Origin: Hyphomicrobiales bacterium
GTDB taxonomy: Bacteria; Pseudomonadota; Alphaproteobacteria; Rhizobiales; Beijerinckiaceae
Length of the DNA stretch: 44,614 bases
NCBI GenBank assembly: GCA_900470775.1
Contig: UCBZ01000069.1
Location: 1-44,614 of the forward strand
Reading direction: 5' to 3'
Of the stretch, positions 1 to 8,021 are shown piece after piece. A program made the position numbers and the translations under genes. Every line of letters begins with the position of its first letter. Position 1 is the stretch's first letter. The notes under the pieces are model-generated. The model was not told where the DNA came from, did no database searches, and saw only the letters and a program-made list of their open reading frames with translations.

Positions 1-549
1 CTCCTCGGCCAGCCGCGACAGGATCGAATTCTGCCGCAGCAGGCCGTAGATTTCGCCGGTCATGAAGCTGGCGAAGCGGGTGATCCGGGCGCCTTCGATT
101 CGGGCCCATTTCGAATGGGTGCCGGGCAGGCAGGCGATTCCATCCGCAAGCCCAAGGCCGACGATCAGCGTCTCCTCGCCGCGCATTACGTCGAAAGCAC
201 CCTCGTCGCAGGACAGGCCGGGCAGGATTGTCGCAGGCGACCCATCGGCCAGCGTCACCTTCATCCCGGCCGATGCAATCTCGTCGGGCGAGGCGGGGCA
301 TGGGACGTAATGCGCCTCGATCCAGCCATTGCGGCTGCCGACCATGCCGGCGAGCACGATGGCCGCATCGGGCGAGACCCGGCGCAAATCGCCCGCAATC
401 GCCTCGAAAGCTGCCGGAAAGCCGCCGGCCGGAACCGACTGGATGCCCTGATCGGCGCTGCGGCGCTCCAGCACCTCGCCCGTTTCCGAGATCAGAAAGG
501 CGCGGGCGCGCGTCGTGCCCCAGTCGAGAGCGATCAGGGGTTTGGGCAT
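1..549 (-). CDS. dgoK: 2-dehydro-3-deoxygalactonokinase, N-terminal part (cut by window edge)
   Basis: The reverse strand reads from an ATG at 549 to the window edge without a stop, giving 183 residues of a longer protein (the family is about 300 residues). It begins MPKPLIALDWGTTRARAFL, the N-terminal phosphate-binding strand-turn (DWGTT) of the DgoK family of sugar-acid kinases. Further on are GxVGSRNGW and LPGTHSKW, both typical of this family. DgoK phosphorylates 2-keto-3-deoxygalactonate in the De Ley-Doudoroff galactose/galactonate route in the cytoplasm. The aldolase partner dgoA would be expected beyond the left edge. The gene lies on the same strand as pcaG, which ends 134 bp upstream of its start, but a palindromic repeat separates them, so a shared transcript is not assumed. 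The truncation is due only to the window boundary. Confidence 0.85.
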   Translation of the reverse strand, partial: MPKPLIALDWGTTRARAFLISETGEVLERRSADQGIQSVPAGGFPAAFEAIAGDLRRVSPDAAIVLAGMVGSRNGWIEAHYVPCPASPDEIASAGMKVTLADGSPATILPGLSCDEGAFDVMRGEETLIVGLGLADGIACLPGTHSKWARIEGARITRFASFMTGEIYGLLRQNSILSRLAEE

Positions 550-575
550 GGGCTGGGCTCCGGCAAAAATGACAC

Positions 576-674
576 GTCATCCCGGAGGCCGCGCAGCGGC
601 AATCCGGGATCGACATCAGGATAGAGCATTCTCGTCCTGCGGTCCCGGATCGACCTTCGGTCGTCCAGGATGAC
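576..674. repeat. REP-like palindromic intergenic element, copy 1
   Basis: The element starts GTCATCCCGG and ends CCAGGATGAC, so its ends form an imperfect inverted repeat. Internally it carries CCGCGCAGCGGC (589-600) and CCGGGATC (604-611). The same blocks in the same order occur in a second copy at 27773-27877. It fills the space between the pcaG stop and the dgoK start. By position and symmetry it resembles REP/BIME-type extragenic repeats, which can end or stabilise transcripts; that role is inferred. Confidence 0.6.
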
Positions 675-683
675 CGGCGCTTT

Positions 684-1283
684 TCACGCCGCGAAGAACA
701 CTGTCTCGCCTTCGCCCTGCAGACGAATGACGAAGCGGAAGATGCCTGCCCCATCGCGCTTTGCGATCAGCGTGTCGCGCCGCTCGGCCGGGACCAGCGC
801 CAGCACCGGATCGTCGGCATTGCCGGGATCTCCCTCGAAATAGATCCGCGTCGCCAGCTGGACCAGAAGCCCGCGGGCAAAGACGGAGACCGAGAGATGC
901 GGCGCCTGCAAGCCGCCGCCGGGGCCCGGCAATGCGCCTGGCCGGATCGTCTCGAAGTAAAATGCACCCTCGGCCGTTGCCTCGGCGCGACCGAAGCCTG
1001 AAAAGCCGGCATTGCCGGAGGTGTTGAAGCGGCCCTGGGCGTCGGCCTGCCAGATCTCGATCATGGCATCGCTGACCGCCACGCCGTCGCCGTCATAGAC
1101 ATGGCCTTCGATGCGGATGCGCTCGCCTTCGACGCCGTCGCCTGCGACCTGTTCGGTGGCGAGCTCCGGTCCGCCATAGGCGCGTGGGGTCAGAGCATAG
1201 GCGAAGAAGGGGCCGATGGTCTGGGACGGCGTGATGCCGAAATCCGGCCCGGTCACCTGCGGTGCTTGCGTCTCAGTGATCAT
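684..1283 (-). CDS. pcaG: Protocatechuate 3,4-dioxygenase alpha subunit
   Basis: This 199-residue protein pairs with PcaH to form the non-haem Fe(III) intradiol dioxygenase that cleaves protocatechuate to 3-carboxy-cis,cis-muconate in the beta-ketoadipate pathway. The N-terminal TPSQTIGPFF segment and the IEIWQADAQGRF core (about residues 75-86) are characteristic. The alpha subunit has the same beta-sandwich fold as PcaH but does not supply the iron ligands. The ATG at 1283 was chosen over an in-frame start at 1409 because it gives the usual family length (about 200) and an MITETQ start, and because the longer version would read deep into pcaH. The start overlaps the 3' end of pcaH by 11 bp, so the two are translationally coupled. 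It is the last gene of the operon. Confidence 0.95.
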   Translation of the reverse strand: MITETQAPQVTGPDFGITPSQTIGPFFAYALTPRAYGGPELATEQVAGDGVEGERIRIEGHVYDGDGVAVSDAMIEIWQADAQGRFNTSGNAGFSGFGRAEATAEGAFYFETIRPGALPGPGGGLQAPHLSVSVFARGLLVQLATRIYFEGDPGNADDPVLALVPAERRDTLIAKRDGAGIFRFVIRLQGEGETVFFAA

Positions 1284-1983
1284 GAGGCTCTTCCAGCGGC
1301 GTCGCATTGCGGCCGCGCAGGACGATGTCGAACTGGTAGCCCAATGCCCATTCGGGCTCGGTCGTGCCGAGATCGAAGCGCGAGACCAGCCGCTCGCGGG
1401 CGTTCTCATCCGTGACCGACTGGAAGATCGGGTCGTATTTGAACAGCGGATCGCCGGGGAAATACATCTGCGTGATCACGCGCGAGAGGAAACTCGGGCC
1501 GAACAGCGAGAAATGGATATGGGCCGGCCGCCAGGCATTGTGGTGGTTGCGCCAGGGATAGGCACCGGGCTTGATCGTGACGAAGCGATAGCGCCCCTCG
1601 GCATCGGTCAGCGCCCGGCCTGCGCCGGTGAAGTTCGGATCGAGCGGGGCCGGATGCTGGTCGCGGACATGGACATAGCGGCCGCCGGCATTGGCCTGCC
1701 AGATTTCGACCAGCGTGTGCGGCACCGGCCGGCCATCCTCGTCGAGGACGCGGCCGGACACGATGATGCGCTCGCCCAGCGGCTCGCCGTCATGCTGGCG
1801 GGTCAGGTCGGAATCACCGGCGGCGACGCCGACATGGCCGAAAACCGGCCCGGTCGTCTCCGACAGCGTATGCGGCAGCAGGATCAGCGGCTTCGACGGC
1901 GCGCGTTTCTGCGTCGAACCATAGGCGGGCGAGGCATTGAGCGGGTGCGCCTTCAGGCTGTCGCGGGGATAGATCAGGCTCAT
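1273..1983 (-). CDS. pcaH: Protocatechuate 3,4-dioxygenase beta subunit
   Basis: This 236-residue catalytic subunit carries the Fe(III) site of protocatechuate 3,4-dioxygenase. By family knowledge the ligands are two Tyr and two His; the candidates here are Tyr103 (GGRY), Tyr142 (GAYPW), His155 and His157 (RPAHIHF). All four are present, so the enzyme looks competent. The N-terminus has the SLIYPRD and SETTGP segments usual for PcaH. The ATG at 1983 was chosen because it gives family length and overlaps the stop of the CoA-transferase beta gene by 4 bp (ATGA). pcaH precedes pcaG in the operon and follows the two CoA-transferase genes, so ring cleavage and a late pathway step are co-transcribed. 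No pcaB, pcaC, pcaD or pcaF is in the window. Confidence 0.96.
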   Translation of the reverse strand: MSLIYPRDSLKAHPLNASPAYGSTQKRAPSKPLILLPHTLSETTGPVFGHVGVAAGDSDLTRQHDGEPLGERIIVSGRVLDEDGRPVPHTLVEIWQANAGGRYVHVRDQHPAPLDPNFTGAGRALTDAEGRYRFVTIKPGAYPWRNHHNAWRPAHIHFSLFGPSFLSRVITQMYFPGDPLFKYDPIFQSVTDENARERLVSRFDLGTTEPEWALGYQFDIVLRGRNATPLEEPHDH

Positions 1984-2750
1984 GCCGCCACTCCATGCGC
2001 TTGCCGCGTGCGGGCATGGAGGTCGCGCAACACGGAGAGTTCCTCTGCCGTCGCCGCGGGCGTCTCCGTCACCTCGGCCGCGAAGCGCAGCGGCCAGGCA
2101 CAACCCGCCTGGACCTGCTCGCGCGATACGCCGGGATGCAGCGAGACGACGGTCAGTTCAGCCGTCTCGGGATCGGGCTCCAGCACGCAGAGATCGGTCA
2201 TGATCTTGGTCGGCCCCTTGGTCTTGAGGCCGAGCGCGGCGCGGTCGCCCTTGCCCTTGCCGTGGCCGAAGGAGGTGATGAAGGGCAGCTTCTCGACGAA
2301 GGCGCGGGTGCCCATCGCCATGGTGATAAAGATTTGCCCGCAATTGCTGGCGATCTCGGGCGCGCCGCCGCCACCGGGCAAGCGCACCTTCGGGGCGTCA
2401 TAGGGACCGACGACCGTGGTGTTGAGATTGGCGAAACGGTCGATCTGGGCGCCGCCGAGGAAGCCGATGGTGATGCGCGCCCCCTGCAGCCAGTAGCGGA
2501 ACATCTCGGGCACGGCGACCGTGGTCAGCGCCGTGTCGCAAAGTTCGCCGTCGCCGATCGAGAGCGGCAGCACGGTCGGCCGCGTCGAGAGCGTGCCGGA
2601 TTCGTAGATCAGCGTGATCTTCGGGGCATGGGTCAGCCGGGCGAGGTTGCAGGCGGCCGAGGGCGCGCCGATGCCGACGAAGCAGACATCGGTATTCGCA
2701 AGCAGCCGGGCCGCCGCGATGGTCATCATTTCGGTCGGGGTCGCGCTCAT
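1980..2750 (-). CDS. catJ: 3-oxoadipate CoA-transferase, beta subunit (CatJ/PcaJ type)
   Basis: This 256-residue protein is a class I CoA-transferase beta subunit of the glutaconate CoA-transferase-like branch (CatJ), which moves CoA from succinyl-CoA to 3-oxoadipate. The glutamate that forms the covalent acyl/CoA intermediate is expected in an (S)ENG-like motif; here it is Glu50 in LIYESGTL. A glycine-rich LPGGGGAPEIA stretch in the second half is also typical. The ATG at 2750 shares one base with the stop of the alpha-subunit gene (TGATG), and the stop overlaps the pcaH start, so the four genes form one tightly coupled operon. The pca context, not catechol genes, suggests it serves protocatechuate breakdown; the symbol could equally be pcaJ. 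Confidence 0.88.
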   Translation of the reverse strand: MSATPTEMMTIAAARLLANTDVCFVGIGAPSAACNLARLTHAPKITLIYESGTLSTRPTVLPLSIGDGELCDTALTTVAVPEMFRYWLQGARITIGFLGGAQIDRFANLNTTVVGPYDAPKVRLPGGGGAPEIASNCGQIFITMAMGTRAFVEKLPFITSFGHGKGKGDRAALGLKTKGPTKIMTDLCVLEPDPETAELTVVSLHPGVSREQVQAGCAWPLRFAAEVTETPAATAEELSVLRDLHARTRQAHGVAA

Positions 2751-3607
2751 CACGCCGCCTCCCTCGTTGCGAGCGCATGCCCCGCGAAGGCATCGGGCCC
2801 CTTGTCGAGCACGTTGTCCTTGATCCAGGCCAGGAACGTGTCGCGCTCGCGGGCGATCTTGTCCCAGGCGATGTAGAAGTCGTTGGCGCGCTTGTAATAG
2901 CCATGCGCGTATGACGGATAGGCGCCGCCCGGCACATGGGCGATGGCCGTGACGGCCCATGACGGCAGGATCACGGCATTGGCGTTGCGCGGCCCGAAAT
3001 CGTCGACGATCTCCTCGACCGTAACGAGCGAGCGCTTCGCGGACAGGACCGCCTCCTTCTGCACGCCGACGATGCCCTCGAGCAGGACATTGCCCTCGCG
3101 ATCGGCCTTGAGGGCGTGGATGATCGCTGCATCGGGACGGATCGCGGGCACGGTCGCCAGCACCTCGCCGGTATAGGGGCAGGTGACGGAGCGGATCTGC
3201 GGATTGACGCTGGGTAGGTCGACGCCCTTGTAGCCGCGGAAAACCGCGAAGGGCAGGTTCGCCGCGCCGGCCTCATAGGCATTGGCCATGGCGGCGTGGC
3301 TGTGTTCCTCGATCTCGAGCTTGTGCGGCCAGCCATTCTCGACCGCGTCGCGGAAGCGGTGCAGCGAGCCGACGCCGGGATTGCCGCCCCAGGAGAAGAT
3401 CAGCTTCTCGGCGCAAGCCATACCGATCAACTGGTCGTAGATCAGGTCCGGCGTCATCCGGATCAGGGTCAAGCGGCGCTTGCCCTGCCGGATCGTCTCG
3501 TGACCCGCTGCATGTGGAATCAGATGGGTGAAGCCTTCCATGGCGACGGAGCAGCCATCGCTCAGGACCGCCTCGATTCCCTGTGCGAGGGAGACGAATT
3601 CAGCCAC
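2750..3607 (-). CDS. catI: 3-oxoadipate CoA-transferase, alpha subunit (CatI/PcaI type)
   Basis: This 285-residue protein is the alpha subunit that pairs with the downstream CatJ-like protein to activate 3-oxoadipate with CoA. It has the GctA/CatI architecture, including a FSWGGNPGVGSLHRF segment in the first half and CPYTGEVLATVPAIRPD in the middle. An open frame runs back to a TTG at 3643. The GTG at 3607 is preferred because AGGAG lies 8 bp upstream, and because the TTG would put the coding region inside the operator palindrome at 3626-3642. It is the first gene of the catI-catJ-pcaH-pcaG operon and is divergent from the IclR regulator at 3690. Expression is probably controlled by that regulator in response to a pathway metabolite. 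Confidence 0.88.
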   Translation of the reverse strand: MAEFVSLAQGIEAVLSDGCSVAMEGFTHLIPHAAGHETIRQGKRRLTLIRMTPDLIYDQLIGMACAEKLIFSWGGNPGVGSLHRFRDAVENGWPHKLEIEEHSHAAMANAYEAGAANLPFAVFRGYKGVDLPSVNPQIRSVTCPYTGEVLATVPAIRPDAAIIHALKADREGNVLLEGIVGVQKEAVLSAKRSLVTVEEIVDDFGPRNANAVILPSWAVTAIAHVPGGAYPSYAHGYYKRANDFYIAWDKIARERDTFLAWIKDNVLDKGPDAFAGHALATREAA

Positions 3608-3625
3608 CTTGACATCTCCTCGAGA

Positions 3626-3660
3626 TGTGCGTTTATCGCACAACGTTTTGATTATCGCAC
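3626..3660. promoter_or_regulatory. Operator: palindrome plus direct repeat between catI and the IclR gene
   Basis: A perfect 6-bp inverted repeat, TGTGCG-TTTAT-CGCACA (3626-3642), is followed by another copy of TTATCGCAC at 3652-3660. That copy repeats 3633-3641 at a 19-bp offset. PcaU/PcaR-type IclR regulators are known to bind three related repeats, two in a palindrome and one direct. This arrangement in the divergent pca promoter region is therefore a strong candidate operator for the adjacent regulator. Confidence 0.75.
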
Positions 3661-3689
3661 TTTAAGTTGCGGGGAGCACGCGGTCAAGG

Positions 3690-4457
3690 ATGGCAGGGGA
3701 AGCGCCCGACCGCGACCATATGGCCGCCCTCGAAAAGGGGCTGGCGGTGATCGAATGCTTCGATGCCGCCCATGACAAGCTGACCATCGCCGATGTCGCC
3801 CGCGCGACCGACCTCTCCCGCGCCGCCGCCCGTCGCTGCCTGCTCACCCTCGTGCGCATCGGCTATGCCGAATTCGATGGCAAGTTCTTCCGGCTGACGC
3901 CGCGCGTCCTGCGGCTCGGCCATGCCTGGCTCGCCTCGACCGCGCTGCCGCAGCTGGTGCAGCCTTTCCTCGAGCGGCTCTCTGAGGAGACACATGAATC
4001 CTCCTCGGCCTCGCTGCTCGACGGGCACGAGATCGTCTATATCGCACGCTCGGCGCAACGCCGGATCATGTCGGTCGGTCTCTCCGTCGGGACGCGGCTG
4101 CCGGCCTTCTGCACCTCGATGGGCCGCGTGCTGCTGGCCTTTCGCGACCCCGCCGATGCGCAGGCCCGCATCCTCGCCGGCAGGCCGCGCGCGCTGACGC
4201 CGCATACGGTCACGGACCCGGCGCAACTGGCGGATATCCTGGCGACCGTGCGCGAACAGGGCCATTGCATCGTCGATCAGGAGCTCGAACTAGGCCTGAT
4301 CTCGCTGGCGATGCCGCTGTTCAATGCGCGCGGCGAGGTCATCGCCGCATTCAACATTTCCGGCCAGGTGCAGCGCAGCTCGGCCAAAGAGATGGCGGAG
4401 CATGTCCTGCCGCGCATGCGCGGACTCCAGGCGATGCTGCGCCCGCTCATCACATAA
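3690..4457 (+). CDS. pcaR: IclR-family regulator of the protocatechuate operon (PcaU/PcaR type)
   Basis: This 255-residue protein has an N-terminal winged helix-turn-helix (about residues 12-70, with LTIADVARATDLSRAAARR as the recognition region) and a C-terminal IclR effector domain (about 85-250). It is transcribed away from catI-catJ-pcaH-pcaG, and the 80-bp gap contains a palindrome-plus-repeat operator. This is the usual layout for PcaU/PcaR/PcaQ-like control of the beta-ketoadipate genes. Such regulators bind beta-ketoadipate or protocatechuate; which one applies here cannot be read from sequence. The ATG at 3690 gives a short leader before the conserved core; an in-frame ATG at 3720 is an alternative. 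The galM-like gene follows 15 bp downstream and may be co-transcribed. Confidence 0.85.
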   Translation: MAGEAPDRDHMAALEKGLAVIECFDAAHDKLTIADVARATDLSRAAARRCLLTLVRIGYAEFDGKFFRLTPRVLRLGHAWLASTALPQLVQPFLERLSEETHESSSASLLDGHEIVYIARSAQRRIMSVGLSVGTRLPAFCTSMGRVLLAFRDPADAQARILAGRPRALTPHTVTDPAQLADILATVREQGHCIVDQELELGLISLAMPLFNARGEVIAAFNISGQVQRSSAKEMAEHVLPRMRGLQAMLRPLIT

Positions 4458-4472
4458 GGCAGGAACGGCCGC

Positions 4473-5363
4473 ATGCTTGAACTGAAAGCCGGAAACCTGA
4501 ACGCCCGTATCTATCCGGAGGCCGGTGGCATCATCGCCGGGCTCGACTGGCGCTCGCCGGATGGACGCCTGCACAAGCTGCTGCATTCGCCTGACGGCGC
4601 CGTACCCTCGACAGCGGCGCCGAACATGATGGGAAGCTGGGTGATGGCGCCCTTCGCCAACCGCGCCTTCGACGGCGTCGTCGATGACGGCGTCCAGCGC
4701 TTCCTCGTGCCCGACAACAATCCGCGCGGCGGCGGCAATATCCACGGCTTCGGCTGGCAGTCCGACTGGGCCATACTTGGCCATACCGACGGCCATACCG
4801 TACTCGAACATCGCCGCAGCGAGGGTCCCGACCCCTATCGCTACCGGGTCAGGCAGGAGATCAGCCTCGACGACCGCGGTATGACCATCGCGCTGTCGAT
4901 CACCAACGAGGCGGAGCAGGCCCTACCCTATGGAATCGGCCATCATCCCTGGTTTCCCTGCGCAGCGGATACGCGGCTCGGTATGACCGCCAGCGGCGCG
5001 CTGATCTTCGGCGAGGCCTTCCGCGCGACCGGCTCCGAGGCGCTTGCCGGAGGCGGTCCCTATGCGGAGCGACCGGTCTTTGCCACCGGCCGCGAGACCG
5101 CCTGGAGCTTCCTCGGCTGGGACGGGACGGCGCGGATCGAGACGCCCTCGACCGGACTCGCGATCATGCTGACGGCAAGCGAGAGCCTGCGCTGCCCGGT
5201 GGTCTGGGCGCCGGCGGGCGCGGAGTTCCTTTGTGTGGAACCGCAGAGCCACGCCATCGGATCACCCAGCGAACTGGCGGCACGTGAGGCCGCGCCACTC
5301 ATGCGGCTTGCGCCCGGCGAGACGCTGGACGGCTGGCTGCGGATCGCGCCGGAGACGATTTAG
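4473..5363 (+). CDS. Aldose 1-epimerase family protein
   Basis: This 296-residue protein belongs to the galactose mutarotase-like superfamily, cytoplasmic enzymes that interconvert anomers of sugars or modify sugar phosphates. The NIHGFGW motif near residue 91 and GIGHHPWFP near 155-163 carry the two His that bind the ring oxygen and act as acid. The FLCVEPQS segment near residue 250 supplies the usual catalytic Glu. An AGGAAC ribosome-binding site precedes the ATG. It follows the IclR gene by 15 bp on the same strand. Given the neighbouring 2-keto-3-deoxygalactonokinase it could act on galactose or a related sugar, but the substrate cannot be told. It ends 4 bp from the convergent L,D-transpeptidase gene. 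Confidence 0.85.
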   Translation: MLELKAGNLNARIYPEAGGIIAGLDWRSPDGRLHKLLHSPDGAVPSTAAPNMMGSWVMAPFANRAFDGVVDDGVQRFLVPDNNPRGGGNIHGFGWQSDWAILGHTDGHTVLEHRRSEGPDPYRYRVRQEISLDDRGMTIALSITNEAEQALPYGIGHHPWFPCAADTRLGMTASGALIFGEAFRATGSEALAGGGPYAERPVFATGRETAWSFLGWDGTARIETPSTGLAIMLTASESLRCPVVWAPAGAEFLCVEPQSHAIGSPSELAAREAAPLMRLAPGETLDGWLRIAPETI

Positions 5364-5367
5364 GCGC

Positions 5368-6009
5368 CTATCGCCACTGCGGACCGCTGCTCATATAGGG
5401 CTGGTAACCGAAGGCGCCGGTCGGCAGAGCAGGGCGCAGCAGGATCTGCCCGCGGGCCGCATCCCAGTTCGGCGCCATGCGCTGCTGGGCGATGGCCGCG
5501 CGCTCCTTCGCCTTGGCGAGCTTGCTCTTGGTGCCGCCGGAAGCCTTGGCGAACTGCGACAGGCCGTCATTGGCCGCGCCGTTCAGCGCGATCTTCGTCT
5601 GGCCGGCACCGTGCTTCCTGACCAGCGCGAAGAGCTTGGCGGCATTGGTCGGATGCAGGCGGATGCAGCCATGCGAGGCCGGGCGGCCGAGCGCGCCGAC
5701 CGCGGTCGTGCCATGGATGGCATAACCGCCGCGGAAGAAGACGGCGTTGGGCATCGCGCCACCATATTTGCGCGAATACCAGTTCTTCTCCAGCCGGGTC
5801 GGGCGATAGACGCCGTTGGGCGAACGGAAGCCCTTGCGGCCCGACGAGATCGCCCAGTTATAGGCCTCGCCATCGGTCGTGGTGACCTGAATGCGCTGGG
5901 CGGCGATATCGACGCGGACATCGACGCCGGCCTGCGCGGAGGCCGGCACGGCGAGAGAACCGGCAAGGGACAGGACAAGGGCGGCCAGCAGGCCGAAGAC
6001 GCGACGCAT
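5368..6009 (-). CDS. L,D-transpeptidase (YkuD domain), exported
   Basis: This 213-residue protein starts with a signal peptide (MRRVFG then a hydrophobic stretch to about residue 22, cleavage near ASAQA). A YkuD catalytic domain follows. The active-site signature is intact: His99 (YAIHGT), then Ser112-His113-Gly114-Cys115 and Arg117 (ASHGCIRL), with Cys115 the nucleophile. Such enzymes form 3-3 peptidoglycan crosslinks or attach proteins to peptidoglycan in the periplasm. The C-terminal 70 residues are rich in Lys, Ala and Gln and lack a recognised domain. The ATG at 6009 was chosen because the signal peptide begins there; the upstream open frame has no coding character. It is convergent with the galM-like gene and divergent from the TSUP gene. 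Confidence 0.9.
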   Translation of the reverse strand: MRRVFGLLAALVLSLAGSLAVPASAQAGVDVRVDIAAQRIQVTTTDGEAYNWAISSGRKGFRSPNGVYRPTRLEKNWYSRKYGGAMPNAVFFRGGYAIHGTTAVGALGRPASHGCIRLHPTNAAKLFALVRKHGAGQTKIALNGAANDGLSQFAKASGGTKSKLAKAKERAAIAQQRMAPNWDAARGQILLRPALPTGAFGYQPYMSSGPQWR

Positions 6010-6238
6010 CACACCACTCCGAACGACGCAACTGTTGAACGATGTGGCGTTGTCGTACTCTAGGCCCCCGCCATTCCAGCCAGAGAACGCCCCGCCCCGG
6101 TCGTTGTAAAGCGCAAAGGCGAAATGTGGTTTCCGGCGTGCCGGCACTGCGACCATGTCCCGCGCTGCCGGACTTTGCCGCCGTCCTCGCGCGGTGTAGC
6201 AGGAGAGAACATTCTCCCCAGCCAGCCCGGCTTCCGAC

Positions 6239-6991
6239 ATGCTCGATACGCTCCTGCCGGCCGGCGTCGCGCCCGCCATCGCGCTTCTGCTGATCGCGGT
6301 CAGCTTCATGACCTCGGCCTTCACCGCCGCCTTCGGCATCGGTGGCGGAGTGGCGATGCTGGGCGCGCTGGCGGGCACTGTGCCGCCTGCCGTCATCATC
6401 GCCGTGCATGGGCTGGTGCAGGTCGGCTCCAATGTCGGGCGCACCTTCGTGCAGCGGGCCCATGCCGTCTGGCCGCTGGTTGGCCGCTTCACCATCGGTT
6501 CGGTGGTCGGCGTGCTGATCGGCGCATGGCTGGTGGTCGAGCTGCCGGAGCGCATCCTGCTTGGCCTGCTCGGAATCTTCATCCTGGCGATGACCTGGCT
6601 GCCGAAGCCGCGCATTCCCGGCCTGGCATCGAGCGGCCTCGTCGTCGGCGGCGGCCTCTCCACCATCATCACCATGTTCGTCGGCGCGACCGGCCCCTTC
6701 GTTCAGGCGCTGCTGCTGCCGCTCGGGCTGGAGAAGCGCCAGCTGATCGCGACCCATGCCGCCTGCACGACGATCCAGCACCTGCTCAAGGTCTTCGCCT
6801 TCGGGGCGCTCGGCTTTGCCTTCGCCGACTGGCTGCCATTGATCGCGGCGATGATCGTCTCCGGCTTCGCCGGCACCATGGCCGGAACGAAGGTGCTGGA
6901 GAGCCTGCCGGAACGCTGGTTCCTGGCGGCGATCAAGGCCATCCTGACCATCGTCGGGATCGACCTGATCAGGCGCGCCGCAGGCTACTGA
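6239..6991 (+). CDS. TSUP-family (TauE/SafE) integral membrane permease
   Basis: This 250-residue, very hydrophobic protein has about eight membrane segments and the duplicated glycine-rich half-motifs of the sulfite exporter TauE/SafE family (FGIGGGVAMLGAL in the first half; GLVVGGGLSTIITMFVGATGP in the second). Members carry sulfite, sulfoacetate or other small organic anions across the inner membrane. The substrate cannot be inferred because no sulfur-metabolism gene is adjacent. It stands alone, with a 229-bp divergent upstream region and a convergent gene 32 bp downstream. Confidence 0.85.
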   Translation: MLDTLLPAGVAPAIALLLIAVSFMTSAFTAAFGIGGGVAMLGALAGTVPPAVIIAVHGLVQVGSNVGRTFVQRAHAVWPLVGRFTIGSVVGVLIGAWLVVELPERILLGLLGIFILAMTWLPKPRIPGLASSGLVVGGGLSTIITMFVGATGPFVQALLLPLGLEKRQLIATHAACTTIQHLLKVFAFGALGFAFADWLPLIAAMIVSGFAGTMAGTKVLESLPERWFLAAIKAILTIVGIDLIRRAAGY

Positions 6992-7023
6992 GGCTCCGGG
7001 CGGAGCCTCGGATCACGACCGCC

Positions 7024-7830
7024 TTACTTGACGAACTGGTTGTAGATTCCGGCGAACTCGCCGGTCGCCTTGGCGAGGTGCAGCCACTGGTCGACGAAGG
7101 CCTTGAAGGTGGCATCGCCGCGCGGGAGCATGTAGCCCATCTCGCCGTATTGCAGCGGCTCGTCTGGATTGACCGCGCACAAGCCCGGCTTGGCCTTCTC
7201 CTGAACCTTCACCTCGATCGACTCCGCGATCATGATGTCGGCCTTGCCGGCGAGGATCTCGTCGAAGATCGTGACGTTGTCGGGGTAGACGCGGATGTCG
7301 GCCTTCTTGAAGTTGGCCCGCACGAAGCGCTCATTGGTGCCGCCGGGATTGACCACGACGCGGGTCTCGGGCTTGTCGATGTCGGCGATCGTCTGGAACT
7401 TCGCCTTGTCGGCGCAGCGCACGATCGGGGCCTTGCCGTTGATCAGATAGGGCGAGGAGAAGAACACCTTCTTCTGACGGTCGAGCGTCACCGAAATGCC
7501 GCCCATCGCGACGTCACACTTGGCGGAACCCATATCGGTCAGCAGATCCGACCATTTGGTCTGCACGAACTTGGCCTCGACACCGAGCGCCTTGGCGAGC
7601 GACTTCGCCAGCTCGATGTCGATGCCCTCGAAGCTGCCGTCCTTGGCGAGCGTGAACGGCTTGTAGTCGCCGGTCGTGCAGATCTGCAGGGCGCCGCGGC
7701 TCTGGATCGCGTCGAGCTGGCTGACCGGGGCCTGCGCCTGCGCCAGATGGGACAGGCCAGCGATCAGGACGGTCGCGCCGGCGCGCAGCAGCGTCCGCTT
7801 CGTAGCGCGGAAACGGGGCAGGATCGACAT
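7024..7830 (-). CDS. Periplasmic cyclohexadienyl dehydratase-like protein (SBP fold)
   Basis: This 268-residue protein has an N-terminal signal (basic start, hydrophobic about 15-30, AQA cleavage near 33) followed by a bacterial extracellular solute-binding family 3 fold. From memory of the family, it matches the Pseudomonas aeruginosa cyclohexadienyl dehydratase (PheC) pattern closely: CTTGDYKPF (51-59), NPGGTNERFVR (161-171), YPDNVTIF (182-189) and a final DQWLHLA segment. PheC converts prephenate or arogenate to phenylpyruvate or phenylalanine in the periplasm. No permease or ATPase gene is adjacent, which fits an enzyme or orphan binding protein better than an ABC system. An amino-acid-binding protein is the alternative. 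The start at 7830 sets the signal peptide; the longer frame upstream is not supported. Confidence 0.7.
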   Translation of the reverse strand: MSILPRFRATKRTLLRAGATVLIAGLSHLAQAQAPVSQLDAIQSRGALQICTTGDYKPFTLAKDGSFEGIDIELAKSLAKALGVEAKFVQTKWSDLLTDMGSAKCDVAMGGISVTLDRQKKVFFSSPYLINGKAPIVRCADKAKFQTIADIDKPETRVVVNPGGTNERFVRANFKKADIRVYPDNVTIFDEILAGKADIMIAESIEVKVQEKAKPGLCAVNPDEPLQYGEMGYMLPRGDATFKAFVDQWLHLAKATGEFAGIYNQFVK

Positions 7831-8021
7831 GGCGGCCTCATGCGGTTGGGATGACGTCAGGTTCGGGACGACCTGGCCGCAGCAAAGCAAGGAACGCGCC
7901 TCCCGGCAACGCTTTCCGCGTCTTCTGCCATGTCGCGCTGCCGCCTCATTCCGCTTTGGCCGGCAATGCTCTAAGAGGAGCCAAGCCTTCTTGCCTCGCA
8001 AGCCTTGAACGATATCGTCTC

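Noticed and set aside
5858..6781. Long reverse frames over the TSUP and L,D-transpeptidase region
   Set aside because: They are Arg/Ala/Gly-rich shadows common in high-GC DNA; the true genes have recognisable motifs.
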